In this document: one piece after another, positions 15,413 to 24,206 of the stretch | How positions within the stretch are numbered: position 1 is the stretch's first letter | How the letters are laid out: each line of letters begins with the position of its first letter | DNA from: an uncultured Oscillibacter sp. | Lineage (GTDB): Bacteria; Bacillota; Clostridia; Oscillospirales; Oscillospiraceae | Direction: 5' to 3' | Assembly: GCA_947365245.1 (NCBI GenBank) | Contig: CANAWG010000020.1 | Location: forward strand, 1-46,431 | Length of the DNA: 46,431 nt | The notes under the pieces: generated by a model | The model's database searches: none | Told to the model about the DNA's origin: nothing | What the model saw: the letters and a program-made list of their open reading frames with translations, nothing else | Translations under genes and position numbers: made by a program

Positions 15413-16237
15413 TTATCCGGCCTCCTCCCCCGTCTCCGGGATGGCCCAGGGCTGGAGCACGGTCCCAGGGGCTTTTTCGTACTCCTCGAACCACCCGCAG
15501 GCGGTCTCCTGACCGGGGAGCGCCCCCTGGGGGAAGTACACCCACAGCCCCCCCGGCTCCAGGATGATCCACTCCGGCTCCAGGGCGGCCTCCATCTCCC
15601 GCCGGAGCGCTGCATCGCCCCCGGAGGCCTGTTCCGCCACCCACGCCCGGGCCTCCGCCTGGGGGATGGTGAAGAGGTCCCAGACGGAGATCTCCTCCCC
15701 GGTGGTACGGTCAAACACAGTACCCAGCTGGATCTCCTCCACCACGCCCGGCTCGTCCAGAGGCAGCGTCAGGGAGGTCCTAAAGCAGATGATCCGCTCA
15801 TTGGAGGAGGCCGTGGAGATGGTCTGCTCCACCCTGCCATTCTGATAGGTCTCCCCGCTCTCCAGGCACGCGAGATACAGCGCATAGGCCCGCTCCAGCT
15901 CCCGCTCCACGTCGTACAAGAGGCCCCGGTCCTCAAACCAGGCCAGAACGGCATCCCGGGCGGTCTCATTCAAGTCCCGGACATTTTCCTGCCCATTGAC
16001 CACATTTTCCGGTCCCATGGGTTCTCGGACCCACAGCAGGTCCGTCCCGTCCGGGAGGCGGTAGTAGTCATTCCCCCAGTGCCACAGCCGCCAGCGGTCC
16101 ACGGACACGCCGTCGGAGAACATGTACGCCCCCTGCTCCGCCAGTGTGAATTCCCGGGCCTCCGCCTCTGTCCGGCTGCCGCAGCCCGCCAGAAGCAGGC
16201 AGCACGCCAGCGCCGGCAGCGCGTATCTCAGCTTCAT
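15413..16237 (-). CDS. Lipoprotein with DUF3298/RsiV-like C-terminal region
   Basis: A 274-residue exported lipoprotein. The signal peptide MKLRYALPALACCLLLAGC ends in a lipobox (LAGC, Cys19). The middle is acidic and helical. The C-terminal half (TGEEISVWDLFTIPQAEARAW, then WIILEPGGLWVYFPQGALPG) follows the DUF3298 pattern, with a TGE-ls-LF turn and an edge strand, found in surface lipoproteins and RsiV-type proteins. The start overlaps the ftsK stop by four bases, so it is translated with ftsK. The role is unknown. Confidence 0.75.
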   Translation of the reverse strand: MKLRYALPALACCLLLAGCGSRTEAEAREFTLAEQGAYMFSDGVSVDRWRLWHWGNDYYRLPDGTDLLWVREPMGPENVVNGQENVRDLNETARDAVLAWFEDRGLLYDVERELERAYALYLACLESGETYQNGRVEQTISTASSNERIICFRTSLTLPLDEPGVVEEIQLGTVFDRTTGEEISVWDLFTIPQAEARAWVAEQASGGDAALRREMEAALEPEWIILEPGGLWVYFPQGALPGQETACGWFEEYEKAPGTVLQPWAIPETGEEAG

Positions 16238-18822
16238 TCCTCTTCCTCCTCCACGGGGAAAGGCGGCTCGTCCTCCACGGCGGCGGCGGGGGCCCCGCCG
16301 CCCATCTGCAGCTCCTGCCAGCGCTCCTTGGTAATCAGCAGCTGCCGGGGCTTGGAGCCCTCAAAGGGGCCCACGATGCCCCGCTGCTCCATCTGGTCCA
16401 CCAGGCGGGCGGCCCGGGAGTAGCCCAGCTTCAGCCGCCGCTGGAGCATGGACACGGAGGCCTGTCCCGTCTCCAGCACCACATCCACGGCGGCGGGCAG
16501 CAGCTCGTCGCTCTCGTCTCCGGCGGACTCCTGGGCGGCGGAGGAACCGCCCCCCTTGGCGCCCTTCTCTTTCTCCTGGACGGACTCCTCGATCTTGGCC
16601 AGCACCTCGTCGTCGTACCGGGCCTCGCCGGTCTTCTTCACAAACTCCACCACCTGCTCGATCTCCTCCGGGGAGATGAAGCAGCCCTGGACCCGCTGGG
16701 GCTTTCCCGCCCCCAGGGGGGCGTAGAGCATGTCGCCCTTGCCCACCAGCTTCTCCGCGCCGGTCTGGTCCAGGATGATGCGGGACTCCAGAGACGACGC
16801 CACGGCAAAGGCCACCCGGCTGGGAATGTTGGCCTTCATCAAGCCGGTGATGACGTCGGAGGAGGGCCGCTGGGTGGCGATGACCAGGTGCATCCCGGCG
16901 GCGCGGCCCATCTGGGCCACACGGCATATAGACTCCTCCACCTCTTTTGCCGCCACCAGCATCAGATCCGCCAGCTCGTCGATGACCACCACCACGCTGG
17001 GCATCGTCTCCATGCCCTCGGTGCCCGACGCCAGCTTGTTGTACTCCTCCAGCTTCTTCACGCCGCACTCGGAGAAAGCCTTGTACCGCTTCATCATCTC
17101 AAACACCGCCCACTGGAGAGCCCCGGCGGCCTTTTTGGGGTCCGTCACCACGGGGATCAGCAGGTGGGGAATGCCGTTGTAGGGGGCCAGCTCCACCATC
17201 TTGGGGTCCACCATGATGAAGCGCACCTCGTCGGGGGTGGACTTGTAGAGCAGGCTGATAATCAGGGAGTTGGTGCACACGGACTTGCCGGAGCCGGTGG
17301 TGCCGGCGATGAGCACGTGGGGGAGCCTTGCGATGTCGCCGATGACGTTATTGCCGCCGATGTCCCGGCCCAGGGCAAAGGCCACGGCGGACTTGTGGTC
17401 CGTGAAGTCCCGGGACTCGATGACGTCCCGGATCAGCACCGGCGTCACGGCCTTGTTGGGCACCTCGATGCCCACCACGGAGATCTTGTCCGGGATGGGG
17501 GCGATGCGCACGCCGGTGGCCCCCAGGGCCAGGGCGATGTCATCGGCCAGGTTGGTGATCTTGGAGAGCTTCACCCCCTGGTCCAGCACGAACTCGTACC
17601 GGGTGACGGAGGGGCCGTGGACCACGTCGCCGGGGGTGGCGTCCACGCCGAAGCTGTTCAGGGTGTCCGTCAGGCGGCGGGCGTTGTTCCGCAGCTCCGC
17701 CCCGGCCTCCACGTGGTTCTCCCCTCCGCTCTGGCGCAGGAGGGTGATGGGCGGGTACTGGTACTCGTCCTCCTCCGAGGCCATGCGCTCCTCGATCTCC
17801 GCCGTGACGGCGGCGGTCTGCCGGGCCACCTCGCCGGCGGTGTCGGCCTTTTTGGGTTTCTCCTCCGCCGCCGGGGCGGCGGGAGCGGGCGCGGGCGTGA
17901 CAGGTGGTGCGGCGGGGACGGAAACAGGAGCGGCGGGGGCCGGCTCCTCCGCGGGAACGGGCTTCGCCTCCCGCTTCGGAAGCTCCGGGGCGGCGCCGGT
18001 CAGCACCTGGTCCGGCGTCCGCTGCTTCTGGGACTTGTGGCGGAAAAAGCCGGTGAAGCGGCCCTCCTCGCTCTCCTTCTCCGTGGGAGCGGGAGCGGGC
18101 TTCTCCGCCCCGGGCTCGTCGTCCAGGGGGATGTCGATCTGCTGCGGGGAACGGCTGGCGGGCCTCTTAGCGGGCTCCAGGGGCTTGATGCGGATGGCCG
18201 GCTGCTCCGGTTCCGGCTCCTCCTCATACTGGGGCCGGGCGCGGTGCTTTTCAATCAGCGCCCCCACGGTGAGCCGCAGGGCCGTCATCACCAGCACCAC
18301 CAGCAGCACCGTGAAGAGAATCACGGAGGCAAACTTGGAGAACACCGCCACGGACCCGTTGGCCAGCACGCCGGAGACGGCGCCGCCGGACTCCAGGGCC
18401 ACGCCGTCCTGCCACAGCGCTTTCAGCACGCCGAAAGAGGCGTCGTACTCCTTTTGGCAAAGGCCCATGTGGACCAAGGACCCGAAGAGCACCGGCACCA
18501 GCAGCGCGCAGGTCACCCGCAGCTGCACGGGGCGGCCGTGGTGGAACAGCAGAATCACCGCCGCCAGCAGCAGCGCCGGGGCGCAGAGCCAGTAGCCGTA
18601 GCCGAAGAGGCCCTTTAAGAGCACGGCGAACCAGTCAATGAAAATGGCGCTGATGCCGAAATAGCTCACCAGCACAGAGAGCGTCAGCACCAAAAAGACG
18701 ATGCCCGTCACCTCCCGGCGGATGGGCCGCTTCTGAGGCGGCGACGGCTTTTTGGAGCGGCTGCCGCCCCCGGAGGACCCGCTCTTTGCGGATGTGGATG
18801 TTTTCTTCGTTGTGGATGCCAC
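16234..18822 (-). CDS. ftsK: FtsK/SpoIIIE DNA translocase
   Basis: An 862-residue membrane DNA pump that moves chromosomal DNA through the septum in division or sporulation. It starts with GTG 18822. Residues 1-35 are basic and Ser/Lys-rich. Four membrane helices lie between about 38 and 185. A Pro/Ala/Glu linker spans about 190-350. The motor domain has Walker A GTTGSGKS at 507-514, Walker B VVVVIDELADLM at about 609-621, and a C-terminal gamma winged helix (about 770-835, VLETGQASVSMLQRRLKLGY). Length and order are typical. Whether it serves mainly division (FtsK/SftA) or spore DNA transfer (SpoIIIE) cannot be told from sequence alone. Confidence 0.95.
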   Translation of the reverse strand: MASTTKKTSTSAKSGSSGGGSRSKKPSPPQKRPIRREVTGIVFLVLTLSVLVSYFGISAIFIDWFAVLLKGLFGYGYWLCAPALLLAAVILLFHHGRPVQLRVTCALLVPVLFGSLVHMGLCQKEYDASFGVLKALWQDGVALESGGAVSGVLANGSVAVFSKFASVILFTVLLVVLVMTALRLTVGALIEKHRARPQYEEEPEPEQPAIRIKPLEPAKRPASRSPQQIDIPLDDEPGAEKPAPAPTEKESEEGRFTGFFRHKSQKQRTPDQVLTGAAPELPKREAKPVPAEEPAPAAPVSVPAAPPVTPAPAPAAPAAEEKPKKADTAGEVARQTAAVTAEIEERMASEEDEYQYPPITLLRQSGGENHVEAGAELRNNARRLTDTLNSFGVDATPGDVVHGPSVTRYEFVLDQGVKLSKITNLADDIALALGATGVRIAPIPDKISVVGIEVPNKAVTPVLIRDVIESRDFTDHKSAVAFALGRDIGGNNVIGDIARLPHVLIAGTTGSGKSVCTNSLIISLLYKSTPDEVRFIMVDPKMVELAPYNGIPHLLIPVVTDPKKAAGALQWAVFEMMKRYKAFSECGVKKLEEYNKLASGTEGMETMPSVVVVIDELADLMLVAAKEVEESICRVAQMGRAAGMHLVIATQRPSSDVITGLMKANIPSRVAFAVASSLESRIILDQTGAEKLVGKGDMLYAPLGAGKPQRVQGCFISPEEIEQVVEFVKKTGEARYDDEVLAKIEESVQEKEKGAKGGGSSAAQESAGDESDELLPAAVDVVLETGQASVSMLQRRLKLGYSRAARLVDQMEQRGIVGPFEGSKPRQLLITKERWQELQMGGGAPAAAVEDEPPFPVEEEEE

Positions 18823-18846
18823 GGTTCAAATACCTCCCTGGGAAAT

Positions 18847-19683
18847 CTACTTTTGTAAAAGGGTGAGCACCAGCGTCACAGCGCCGACCAGCCAGCAGTA
18901 ATAGGCGAAGAAGCCGAATTTTCCCTTTTCAGCCACCATCTTCAGCAGTCGGATGCAGGCGTAGCCGGACACCGCGGCCACCGCCACGCCCGCCAGGTAC
19001 ACCGGCACCTCCTCCCAGGGGATCTGGGCCTCCAGGGCGTCTTTCAGGCTCAGGATATTGGCCCCCAGGACGGCGGGGATGGACAGCAGGAAAGAAAACC
19101 GCACGGCGAACTTCCGCTCAAAGCCCACGAAGCACCCCGCCGTGATGGTGGTGCCGGAGCGGGAGATGCCGGGGCAGGTGGCCACGGCCTGGGCCGCGCC
19201 CACCAGCACCGCGTCCACCAGTGTGGCGGTGCGCTCCGTCTTGCGGCCCTTGCGCACCCGGTCGCTGGCGAACAGCAGGCAGCCGGTGGCCAGCAGCGCC
19301 CCGGCCACGAAGTACATATTGTCCCCCAGGCCCTCCACCAGATCCTTGACCGGCAGCACGGCGAACAGGGGCAGCGTGCCCACGATAATCAGCAGAATCA
19401 TCCGCCGGGCGGGGGGCACCGGCGCGGGAGTGGTGCCGTGGACCAAGTCGCCCACGCCGGAGAAGAACTCCACGATCATCTCCCGGATGTCCTGCCAGTA
19501 GGCGGCGAACACCGCCGTCAGCGTGCCCAGGTGCAGCAGCACGTCAAAAAAGCCGGGGATGTCAGCGGCTCCCGCCTGGCCCAGCAGGTGCTCCGCAATG
19601 GCCAGGTGGCCGGAGCTGGAGATGGGCAGAAATTCCGCCACGCCCTGAATCAGGCCCAGCAGCACCGCGTGCAGCAGTGTCAA
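18847..19683 (-). CDS. uppP: Undecaprenyl-diphosphate phosphatase
   Basis: A 278-residue polytopic membrane enzyme of the BacA/UppP family that recycles the lipid carrier of cell-wall synthesis and gives bacitracin tolerance. TTG 19683 is preferred as start: GGAG lies nine bases upstream and the product then begins MTLLHAVLLGLIQGVAEFLP, aligning with the family; an in-frame GTG nine bases earlier sits too close to the RBS. Catalytic motifs are QGVAEFLPISSSGHL (Glu, Ser) and CPGISRSGTTI (Arg, Ser). An extended -10 (TGATATACT on the minus strand, around 19737-19745) lies upstream. Confidence 0.95.
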   Translation of the reverse strand: MTLLHAVLLGLIQGVAEFLPISSSGHLAIAEHLLGQAGAADIPGFFDVLLHLGTLTAVFAAYWQDIREMIVEFFSGVGDLVHGTTPAPVPPARRMILLIIVGTLPLFAVLPVKDLVEGLGDNMYFVAGALLATGCLLFASDRVRKGRKTERTATLVDAVLVGAAQAVATCPGISRSGTTITAGCFVGFERKFAVRFSFLLSIPAVLGANILSLKDALEAQIPWEEVPVYLAGVAVAAVSGYACIRLLKMVAEKGKFGFFAYYCWLVGAVTLVLTLLQK

Positions 19684-19812
19684 TGTACTCACGCTCCTTT
19701 GTATGTCTTGATACGCTTGATGTCTATTTAGAGATATAGTATATCATGGACGGGCTGTAAATTCCAGTCATATTTCACCCCACTCCACGGGATGAACGGA
19801 AGCGATGGAAAA

Positions 19813-19837
19813 ACGGCCTGCCCGTGGGGCAGGCCGT
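19813..19837 (-). terminator. Terminator after rnc
   Basis: A perfect 11-bp stem (19813-19823 with 19827-19837), three-base loop, four to five T in the minus direction. It ends the acpP-rnc transcript. Confidence 0.8.
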
Positions 19838-19844
19838 CTTTGTC

Positions 19845-20528
19845 CTATTCCTCGCCCAGGACCTCCAGGGCGCTTTTGGCGGCGGCCTGTTCGGCCTCCT
19901 TCTTGCTGTGGCCGGAGCCCTGACCCAGAATTCTGCCGTTGAGCAGCACCTCCGCCTGGAACGTCTTGGCGTGGTCCGGGCCGGCCTCTCCCGCCATGCG
20001 GTAGGCCAGCACCTGGTCCGCCTGGCGCTGAACCAGCTCCTGCAGGGCGGTCTTGTAGTCCCGGCGGCGCTCCTCCACCACCTCTTCCCGCTCAGCCTCC
20101 AGGAGGCAGCGGTGGATCAGCGCCGAGGCGGCGCCGATGCCGCCGTCCAGGTACACCGCGGCGAACACCGCCTCCGTGGCGTCCGCCAGGATGGAGGTGC
20201 GATTCCGGCCGCCGCCGGTCTCCTCCCCCCGGCCCAGCTTCAAATAGCTGCCCAGGTCCAGCTTCTGGGCCACCTCGAAGAGGCTCTGCTCGCACACCAG
20301 CGCCGCCCGGATGCGGGTCAGATCCCCCTCCGGCAGGTCCGGGTGCTGGAGGAAGAGAAATTCCGCCGTCACGAAGCCCAGCACGGAGTCCCCCAGGAAC
20401 TCCAGCCGCTCGTTGCTGTGCAGGCGGGCGGAGCGGTGCTCGTTGGCGTAGGAGCTGTGGCTCAGGGCCTCCTCCAGCAGCGCGGGGTCCCGGAAAGCGT
20501 AGTTCAGTTTTTTCTCCAGATCCTGCAT
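19845..20528 (-). CDS. rnc: Ribonuclease III
   Basis: A 227-residue double-strand-specific endoribonuclease for rRNA and mRNA processing. The catalytic domain includes SNERLEFLGDSVLG (signature, with Glu and Asp) and DATEAVFAAVYLDGG (second metal-site Asp and Glu). The dsRNA-binding domain at about 155-225 reads DYKTALQELVQ to GSGHSKKEAEQAAAKSALE. Full length for the family. It lies downstream of acpP, as in many Firmicutes, with a weak hairpin (20550-20568) between them. Confidence 0.97.
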   Translation of the reverse strand: MQDLEKKLNYAFRDPALLEEALSHSSYANEHRSARLHSNERLEFLGDSVLGFVTAEFLFLQHPDLPEGDLTRIRAALVCEQSLFEVAQKLDLGSYLKLGRGEETGGGRNRTSILADATEAVFAAVYLDGGIGAASALIHRCLLEAEREEVVEERRRDYKTALQELVQRQADQVLAYRMAGEAGPDHAKTFQAEVLLNGRILGQGSGHSKKEAEQAAAKSALEVLGEE

Positions 20529-20549
20529 GGCTGACTCCCCATAAGGAAA

Positions 20550-20568
20550 CCCCGCCGCGGAGGCGGGG
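20550..20568 (-). terminator. Small hairpin between acpP and rnc
   Basis: A 7-bp GC stem (20550-20556 with 20562-20568), followed by only three T in the minus direction. Probably a partial terminator or processing site that sets the acpP:rnc ratio. Confidence 0.45.
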
Positions 20569-20578
20569 CCCCAGTCTC

Positions 20579-20824
20579 TTATTTTACTTTTGCCGCGATG
20601 TAGTTCACCGCGTCGCCCACGGTCTTGAGGCTGCCCAGATCCTCCTCCTGGATCTCGCCCACCTCGAACTCCTCCTCCATGGCCATGACCAGCTCCACCA
20701 GGTCCACGGAATCGGCGCCGAGATCCTCCTCAAAGGCGGTCTCCATACTCACCTCCGCGGGCTCCATGGCGAACTGCTCCGCCACCAGCTCTCGCATCGT
20801 CTGAAAAATTTCCTCAACAGACAT
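20579..20824 (-). CDS. acpP: Acyl carrier protein
   Basis: An 81-residue acidic carrier for fatty-acid synthesis. The phosphopantetheine attachment site is the Ser in LGADSVDLVELVMAME (about residue 39). Helix pattern and length are standard. Start ATG 20824 has AAGGAG upstream. It lies between plsX and rnc; the fabD/fabG genes often found here are absent. It has its own promoter overlapping the end of plsX (20863-20891). Confidence 0.97.
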   Translation of the reverse strand: MSVEEIFQTMRELVAEQFAMEPAEVSMETAFEEDLGADSVDLVELVMAMEEEFEVGEIQEEDLGSLKTVGDAVNYIAAKVK

Positions 20825-20862
20825 CCTGTTTCACTCCTTCGGGATCTATGTGATCTGGGGTA

Positions 20863-20891
20863 ATCATACGGCAAGGCGGCATGGCTGTCAA
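20863..20891 (-). promoter_or_regulatory. Promoter of acpP-rnc
   Basis: TTGACA and TATGAT on the minus strand with a 17-base spacer, between plsX and acpP. Confidence 0.75.
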
Positions 20892-20898
20892 GAGGATT

Positions 20899-21933
20899 TC
20901 AATTTTTTTCCGCGTTTCGCCCCACCCGCATCAGATCAATGTCCCTCTCGATGTCGGCGATGAACCCGCTTTCGGCGTATTCCCCGGCCCGGAGGATGGC
21001 GTTGGTGACAGCCCGGGCGTCGGAGGAGCCGTGGGCTTTCACCACGGGCTTGGAGATCCCCAGGAACGGAGTGCCCCCCACCTGGCCGGGGTCCAGCAGC
21101 TTCTTCATCTTCGCCATGTCCCCTTTCACCAGGGCGGCGGCCAGCTTGGTCCTCGTGCCGGAGAGGAACATCCCCTTCAGCTCCTGGAGCAGGAACTTCG
21201 CCGTCCCCTCCACGGACTTGAGCATGATGTTGCCGCTGTAGCCGTCCGCCACGATGACGTCGGCCCCGCCCAGCATGGCGCCGTCCGCCTCGATGTTGCC
21301 GGTGAAATGGATCCGACCGGCGTCCCCGGCCTCCTTCAGCAGCGCGTAAGCCTCGTGGCGCAGGGCGTCGCCTTTCGCCTCCTCCGCGCCGATGTTCAAA
21401 AGGGCCACCCGGGGCCGCTCCACCCCCAGCACTCTCCGGGCATAGCAGCTCCCCAGGTAAGCGAATTGCAGCAGATACTCCGCCGTGCACTCGGCGTTGG
21501 CCCCGCAGTCGCACAAGATGGCCCGTCCCCCCGCCGTGGGGATGACGGGGCCCATGGCGGCCCGGCGGATGCCCCGGATGCGCTTGACCAGCAGCGTGGC
21601 CCCCGCCAGCAGGGCCCCGGTGGACCCGGCGGAGACAAAGGCGTCCCCCTCCCCGTTTTTCAGCAGGTTCAGCCCCACTGTCAGGGAGGAGTCCTTTTTC
21701 ATCTTGAACGCAGTGGCGGGATCGTCGGAGATCTCCACCACCTCCGAGGCGTCCCGAATCTCCACACCGGCGGGCAGCGTCTTCTCCCCGCAGCTCTCCA
21801 CGGCCCGCAGCACCTCCGCCGCGCGGCCCACCAGGATGATGTCCACCCCGTGGGCCCGATTGGCCTCCAGCGCGCCCCGCACGATGGCCCCGGGGGCGTT
21901 GTCGCCGCCCATGGCGTCTACGATGATCTTCAT
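20899..21933 (-). CDS. plsX: Phosphate acyltransferase PlsX
   Basis: A 344-residue peripheral membrane enzyme converting acyl-ACP to acyl-phosphate for phospholipid synthesis. The start at 21933 ([20 protein letters not shown]) follows GAGGAGG and overlaps the trmFO stop by four bases. Typical motifs are [64 protein letters not shown] and the late [10 protein letters not shown]. Full length. It works with the neighbouring acpP product. Confidence 0.97.
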   Translation of the reverse strand: MKIIVDAMGGDNAPGAIVRGALEANRAHGVDIILVGRAAEVLRAVESCGEKTLPAGVEIRDASEVVEISDDPATAFKMKKDSSLTVGLNLLKNGEGDAFVSAGSTGALLAGATLLVKRIRGIRRAAMGPVIPTAGGRAILCDCGANAECTAEYLLQFAYLGSCYARRVLGVERPRVALLNIGAEEAKGDALRHEAYALLKEAGDAGRIHFTGNIEADGAMLGGADVIVADGYSGNIMLKSVEGTAKFLLQELKGMFLSGTRTKLAAALVKGDMAKMKKLLDPGQVGGTPFLGISKPVVKAHGSSDARAVTNAILRAGEYAESGFIADIERDIDLMRVGRNAEKN

Positions 21934-23237
21934 ACCAAGACCTCCTCTTTTAAGCCCTCCACAATGGCCAGCGACCGCGCCGAGAGCTCCGCGTTTTTGT
22001 TTCTCTTTCCCCGCACCCGGTGGTCCAGAGGGGGCATGATTCCGAAGTTGATGTTCATGGGCTGGAAGGACGTCACGGACTCGTTGGAGATATACAGCCC
22101 CAGCGCCCCGACGGCCGTCTCCCGGGGGAAGTCCACGGGAGACTGTCCCCCCAGGCGGCGGGCCGTCTCCACCCCCACCAGAAAGCCGCTGGCGGCGGAC
22201 TCCACATATCCCTCCACGCCGGTCATCTGCCCGGCAAAGGAGATCCGGGGCTCGCGTTTGAGCCGGTAATACCGGTCCAGCAGCCGGGGGGAGTCCAGGA
22301 AAGTATTCCGGTGCATCACGCCGTAGCGGAGAAACTCCGCGTCGTGTAGGGCGGGGATCATGGAGAACACCCGCCGCTGCTCCGGAAATTTCAAATGGGT
22401 CTGGAAGCCCACCAGATTGTAGACCGTCCCTTCGGCGTTGTCCCGCCGCAGCTGCACCACGGCATGGGGTTCTCTCCCCGTCCTGGGGTCTCTCAATCCC
22501 CGGGGCTTCAGGGGGCCGTAGCAAAGCGTATCCCGGCCCCGGCGGGCCATGACCTCCACGGGCATACAGCCCTCAAAGACCATCTTGTCCTCAAAGCCGT
22601 GGACCTCCGCCTCCTCCGCGGCGGTGAGGGCCCGCCAGAAGGCGTCGTACTCCTCCTCATTCATGGGGCAGTTGACATAATCCGCCGTCCCTTTGTCGTA
22701 CCGGGAGCCGAACCAGGCCAGGTCCATGTCCACGCTCTCGGCGGACACCAGCGGGGCCGCCGCGTCGTAGAAATGGAGGGCGCTGTCCGCCCCCAGCAGC
22801 GTCTGGAGCTTGTCCGCCAGGGCGTCGGAGGTCAGGGGGCCGGAGGCCACCACCACCTCCCCGGCGGGGATGTCCGTGACCTCTCCCTCCACCACCGTGA
22901 TGTTGGGGTGGGTTTTGATCCGCTCCGTCACCAGGGCGGCGAAGCCGTGGCGGTCCACCGCCAGCGCGCCGCCGGCCTCCACCCGCGTCTCGTCGGCGCA
23001 ACGCAGGATCAACGAGCCCAGGCGGCGCAGCTCCTCTTTCAAAAGGCCCACGGCGTTTTCCAGCTGGTCGCTGCGCAGGGAGTTGGAGCAGCACAGCTCC
23101 GCAAAGTGGTCCGTGACGTGGGCGGGGGTGCGCTTTTGGGGCTTCATCTCCCGGAGGGTCACCTGGACGCCCCGCTGGGCCAGCTGCCAGGCGCACTCGC
23201 TGCCGGCCAGGCCGGCGCCGATGACGGTTACATTCAT
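21930..23237 (-). CDS. trmFO: Methylenetetrahydrofolate-tRNA-(uracil-5-)-methyltransferase TrmFO
   Basis: A 435-residue FAD enzyme that makes m5U54 in tRNA with methylene-THF. It begins [20 protein letters not shown] (dinucleotide-binding GxGxxG). [20 protein letters not shown] and the later [20 protein letters not shown] and [10 protein letters not shown] are TrmFO signatures. Full length. RBS AAGGAGG precedes ATG 23237. In Bacillus the order dprA-topA-trmFO is contiguous; here a 1.2-kb block of repeats and a small regulator pair separates topA from trmFO. Confidence 0.96.
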   Translation of the reverse strand: MNVTVIGAGLAGSECAWQLAQRGVQVTLREMKPQKRTPAHVTDHFAELCCSNSLRSDQLENAVGLLKEELRRLGSLILRCADETRVEAGGALAVDRHGFAALVTERIKTHPNITVVEGEVTDIPAGEVVVASGPLTSDALADKLQTLLGADSALHFYDAAAPLVSAESVDMDLAWFGSRYDKGTADYVNCPMNEEEYDAFWRALTAAEEAEVHGFEDKMVFEGCMPVEVMARRGRDTLCYGPLKPRGLRDPRTGREPHAVVQLRRDNAEGTVYNLVGFQTHLKFPEQRRVFSMIPALHDAEFLRYGVMHRNTFLDSPRLLDRYYRLKREPRISFAGQMTGVEGYVESAASGFLVGVETARRLGGQSPVDFPRETAVGALGLYISNESVTSFQPMNINFGIMPPLDHRVRGKRNKNAELSARSLAIVEGLKEEVLV

Positions 23238-23267
23238 AAGGAGGTCCTCCTTACTTTCTCAGGTATG

Positions 23268-23545
23268 GCCCCTGCGGGGGGACGGGGGGTTCGCCCCTGC
23301 GGGGGGACGGGGGTGTCGCGCCACGGGCGCGGGACGAACGCACAGGCTTCGCCTGTGCTGGGGATGCACCCCCCATTTCTATTTTCTCTGTCTTGCCAGA
23401 GAAAATAGAAACGGGCCGTGCACGGTCCAAAGACAAAAGAGAGGCGCCAGGGTGCCCTCCGGGGTTTTCTCCATTCATCGGCAGTACGGCGGTCAACGCT
23501 GCGTGGACGCAGGGACTTGCTCCTCTGCCCGCGCTTCGCGCATGG
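23268..23545 (+). repeat. Structured repeat, copy A
   Basis: A GC-rich non-coding unit. It opens with two identical 21-bp direct copies (23268-23288 and 23293-23313; GCCCCTGC, six G, ACGGGGG). Hairpin 1 is at 23340-23358 (8-bp stem, loop TTC). Hairpin 2 is at 23376-23411 (15-bp stem, loop TCTTGC). A CCGTGCACGG palindrome (partner to the one in copy B) lies near 23415, then CCATTCATCGG, then a CTCCTCTGCCCGCGCTTCGCGCAT block to 23543 that is shared with copy B. I see no credible gene in it. Confidence 0.85.
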
Positions 23546-23632
23546 CCGGTGCAGGTCGAAAGCACGGAAAATCGCGCCCCAGGGGCGCGGGGCTGCCGCC
23601 GCGGGCGGGGACGGGGGTTCAGTCACAGGACG

Positions 23633-23925
23633 GGTATGCGCGAAGCGCGGGCAGAGGAGCTGGAGGCCTTGCGTCCACGCAGCAGGTCTGCTGCGCAGCT
23701 CCGATGAATGGGACGCACTCCCGCAGGGGAAAGCGTCTCTCTTTTCTCTTCCACCGTGCACGGCGCATTCTCTTTTCTCTCGCAAGAGAGAGAAAAGAGA
23801 ATGGGGGGTGCATCCCCAGACACGCCGGAACGGCGTGTCGTTCGTCCCGCGCCCGTGGCGCGACATCCCCGTCCCCGGCCCGCGGCCGGGAAAACTCCCG
23901 TCCCCCCGCGGGGGTCAGGCATCAC
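23633..23925 (-). repeat. Structured repeat, copy B (inverted relative to copy A)
   Basis: The reverse complement of this arm follows copy A step by step. It has the G-rich ACGGGG blocks, then a GTCGCGCCACGGGCGCGGGACGAA-type block, hairpin 1 (23819-23839; 9-bp stem, loop TTC in this orientation) and GGGGATGCACCCCCCATT. Next come hairpin 2 (23766-23803; 16-bp stem, loop TCTTGC), CCGTGCACGG, CCATTCATCGG and the shared terminal block. Stem bases differ from copy A on both sides of each hairpin while the loops are the same. The span 23546-23632 between the copies holds only a small GCGCCCCAGGGGCGC palindrome. Confidence 0.85.
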
Positions 23926-24134
23926 TTCCGCTCCTGGGAACGCCCCAGCAGATAATCTGTGCTCACATCAAAGAAGTCCGCCAGCTTGATCAGCCCCGGA
24001 ATATTCGGATAATTTGTCGCGGACTCATAAAATTGATATGCCCGCAATCCGACTCCCAAATACTGTGCCACTTCCTTCTGTGTCTTTTTATGCTCTTTCC
24101 GCAATTCTTTTACACGTTGTGCAAAGATTTCCAT
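23922..24134 (-). CDS. Small XRE-family repressor
   Basis: A 70-residue protein made of one XRE HTH domain: RVKELRKEHKKTQKEVAQYL, GVGLRAYQFYES, then the IKLADFFDVSTDYLLGRS ending typical of Cro/C1-type regulators. Start ATG 24134 with GAGGTG upstream. It is divergent from the small gene at 24207, across the palindromic region 24145-24192 that is very likely its operator. Its C-terminal codons touch the edge of repeat copy B. It probably represses itself and the divergent gene. Confidence 0.85.
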   Translation of the reverse strand: MEIFAQRVKELRKEHKKTQKEVAQYLGVGLRAYQFYESATNYPNIPGLIKLADFFDVSTDYLLGRSQERK

Positions 24135-24144
24135 GCAGCACCTC

Positions 24145-24192
24145 TTGACACGTAGAATTTCTACATATATAATATACGTAGAAATTCTACGT
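24145..24192 (+). promoter_or_regulatory. Divergent promoter/operator of the XRE pair
   Basis: TTGACA 24145-24150 and TATAAT 24168-24173 (17-base spacer) face right. Two operator-like sites flank the -10: GTAGAA-T-TTCTAC (24152-24164) and GTAGAA-A-TTCTAC (24178-24190). Together they also form a perfect 15-bp inverted repeat (24150-24164 with 24178-24192). AT-rich against a GC-rich background. Confidence 0.85.
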
Positions 24193-24206
24193 TATTGGGG
24201 GAACTA

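Noticed and set aside
23268..23925. CRISPR array or retron RNA in the repeat region
   Set aside because: There are only two copies, inverted and without regular spacers, and no cas or reverse-transcriptase gene is nearby.
23234..24155. Several overlapping open frames (100-380 codons) in the repeat region
   Set aside because: They run through hairpins and simple GC tracts in all frames on both strands, have no RBS or domain, and differ between the two repeat copies. The region is better explained as structured repeats.
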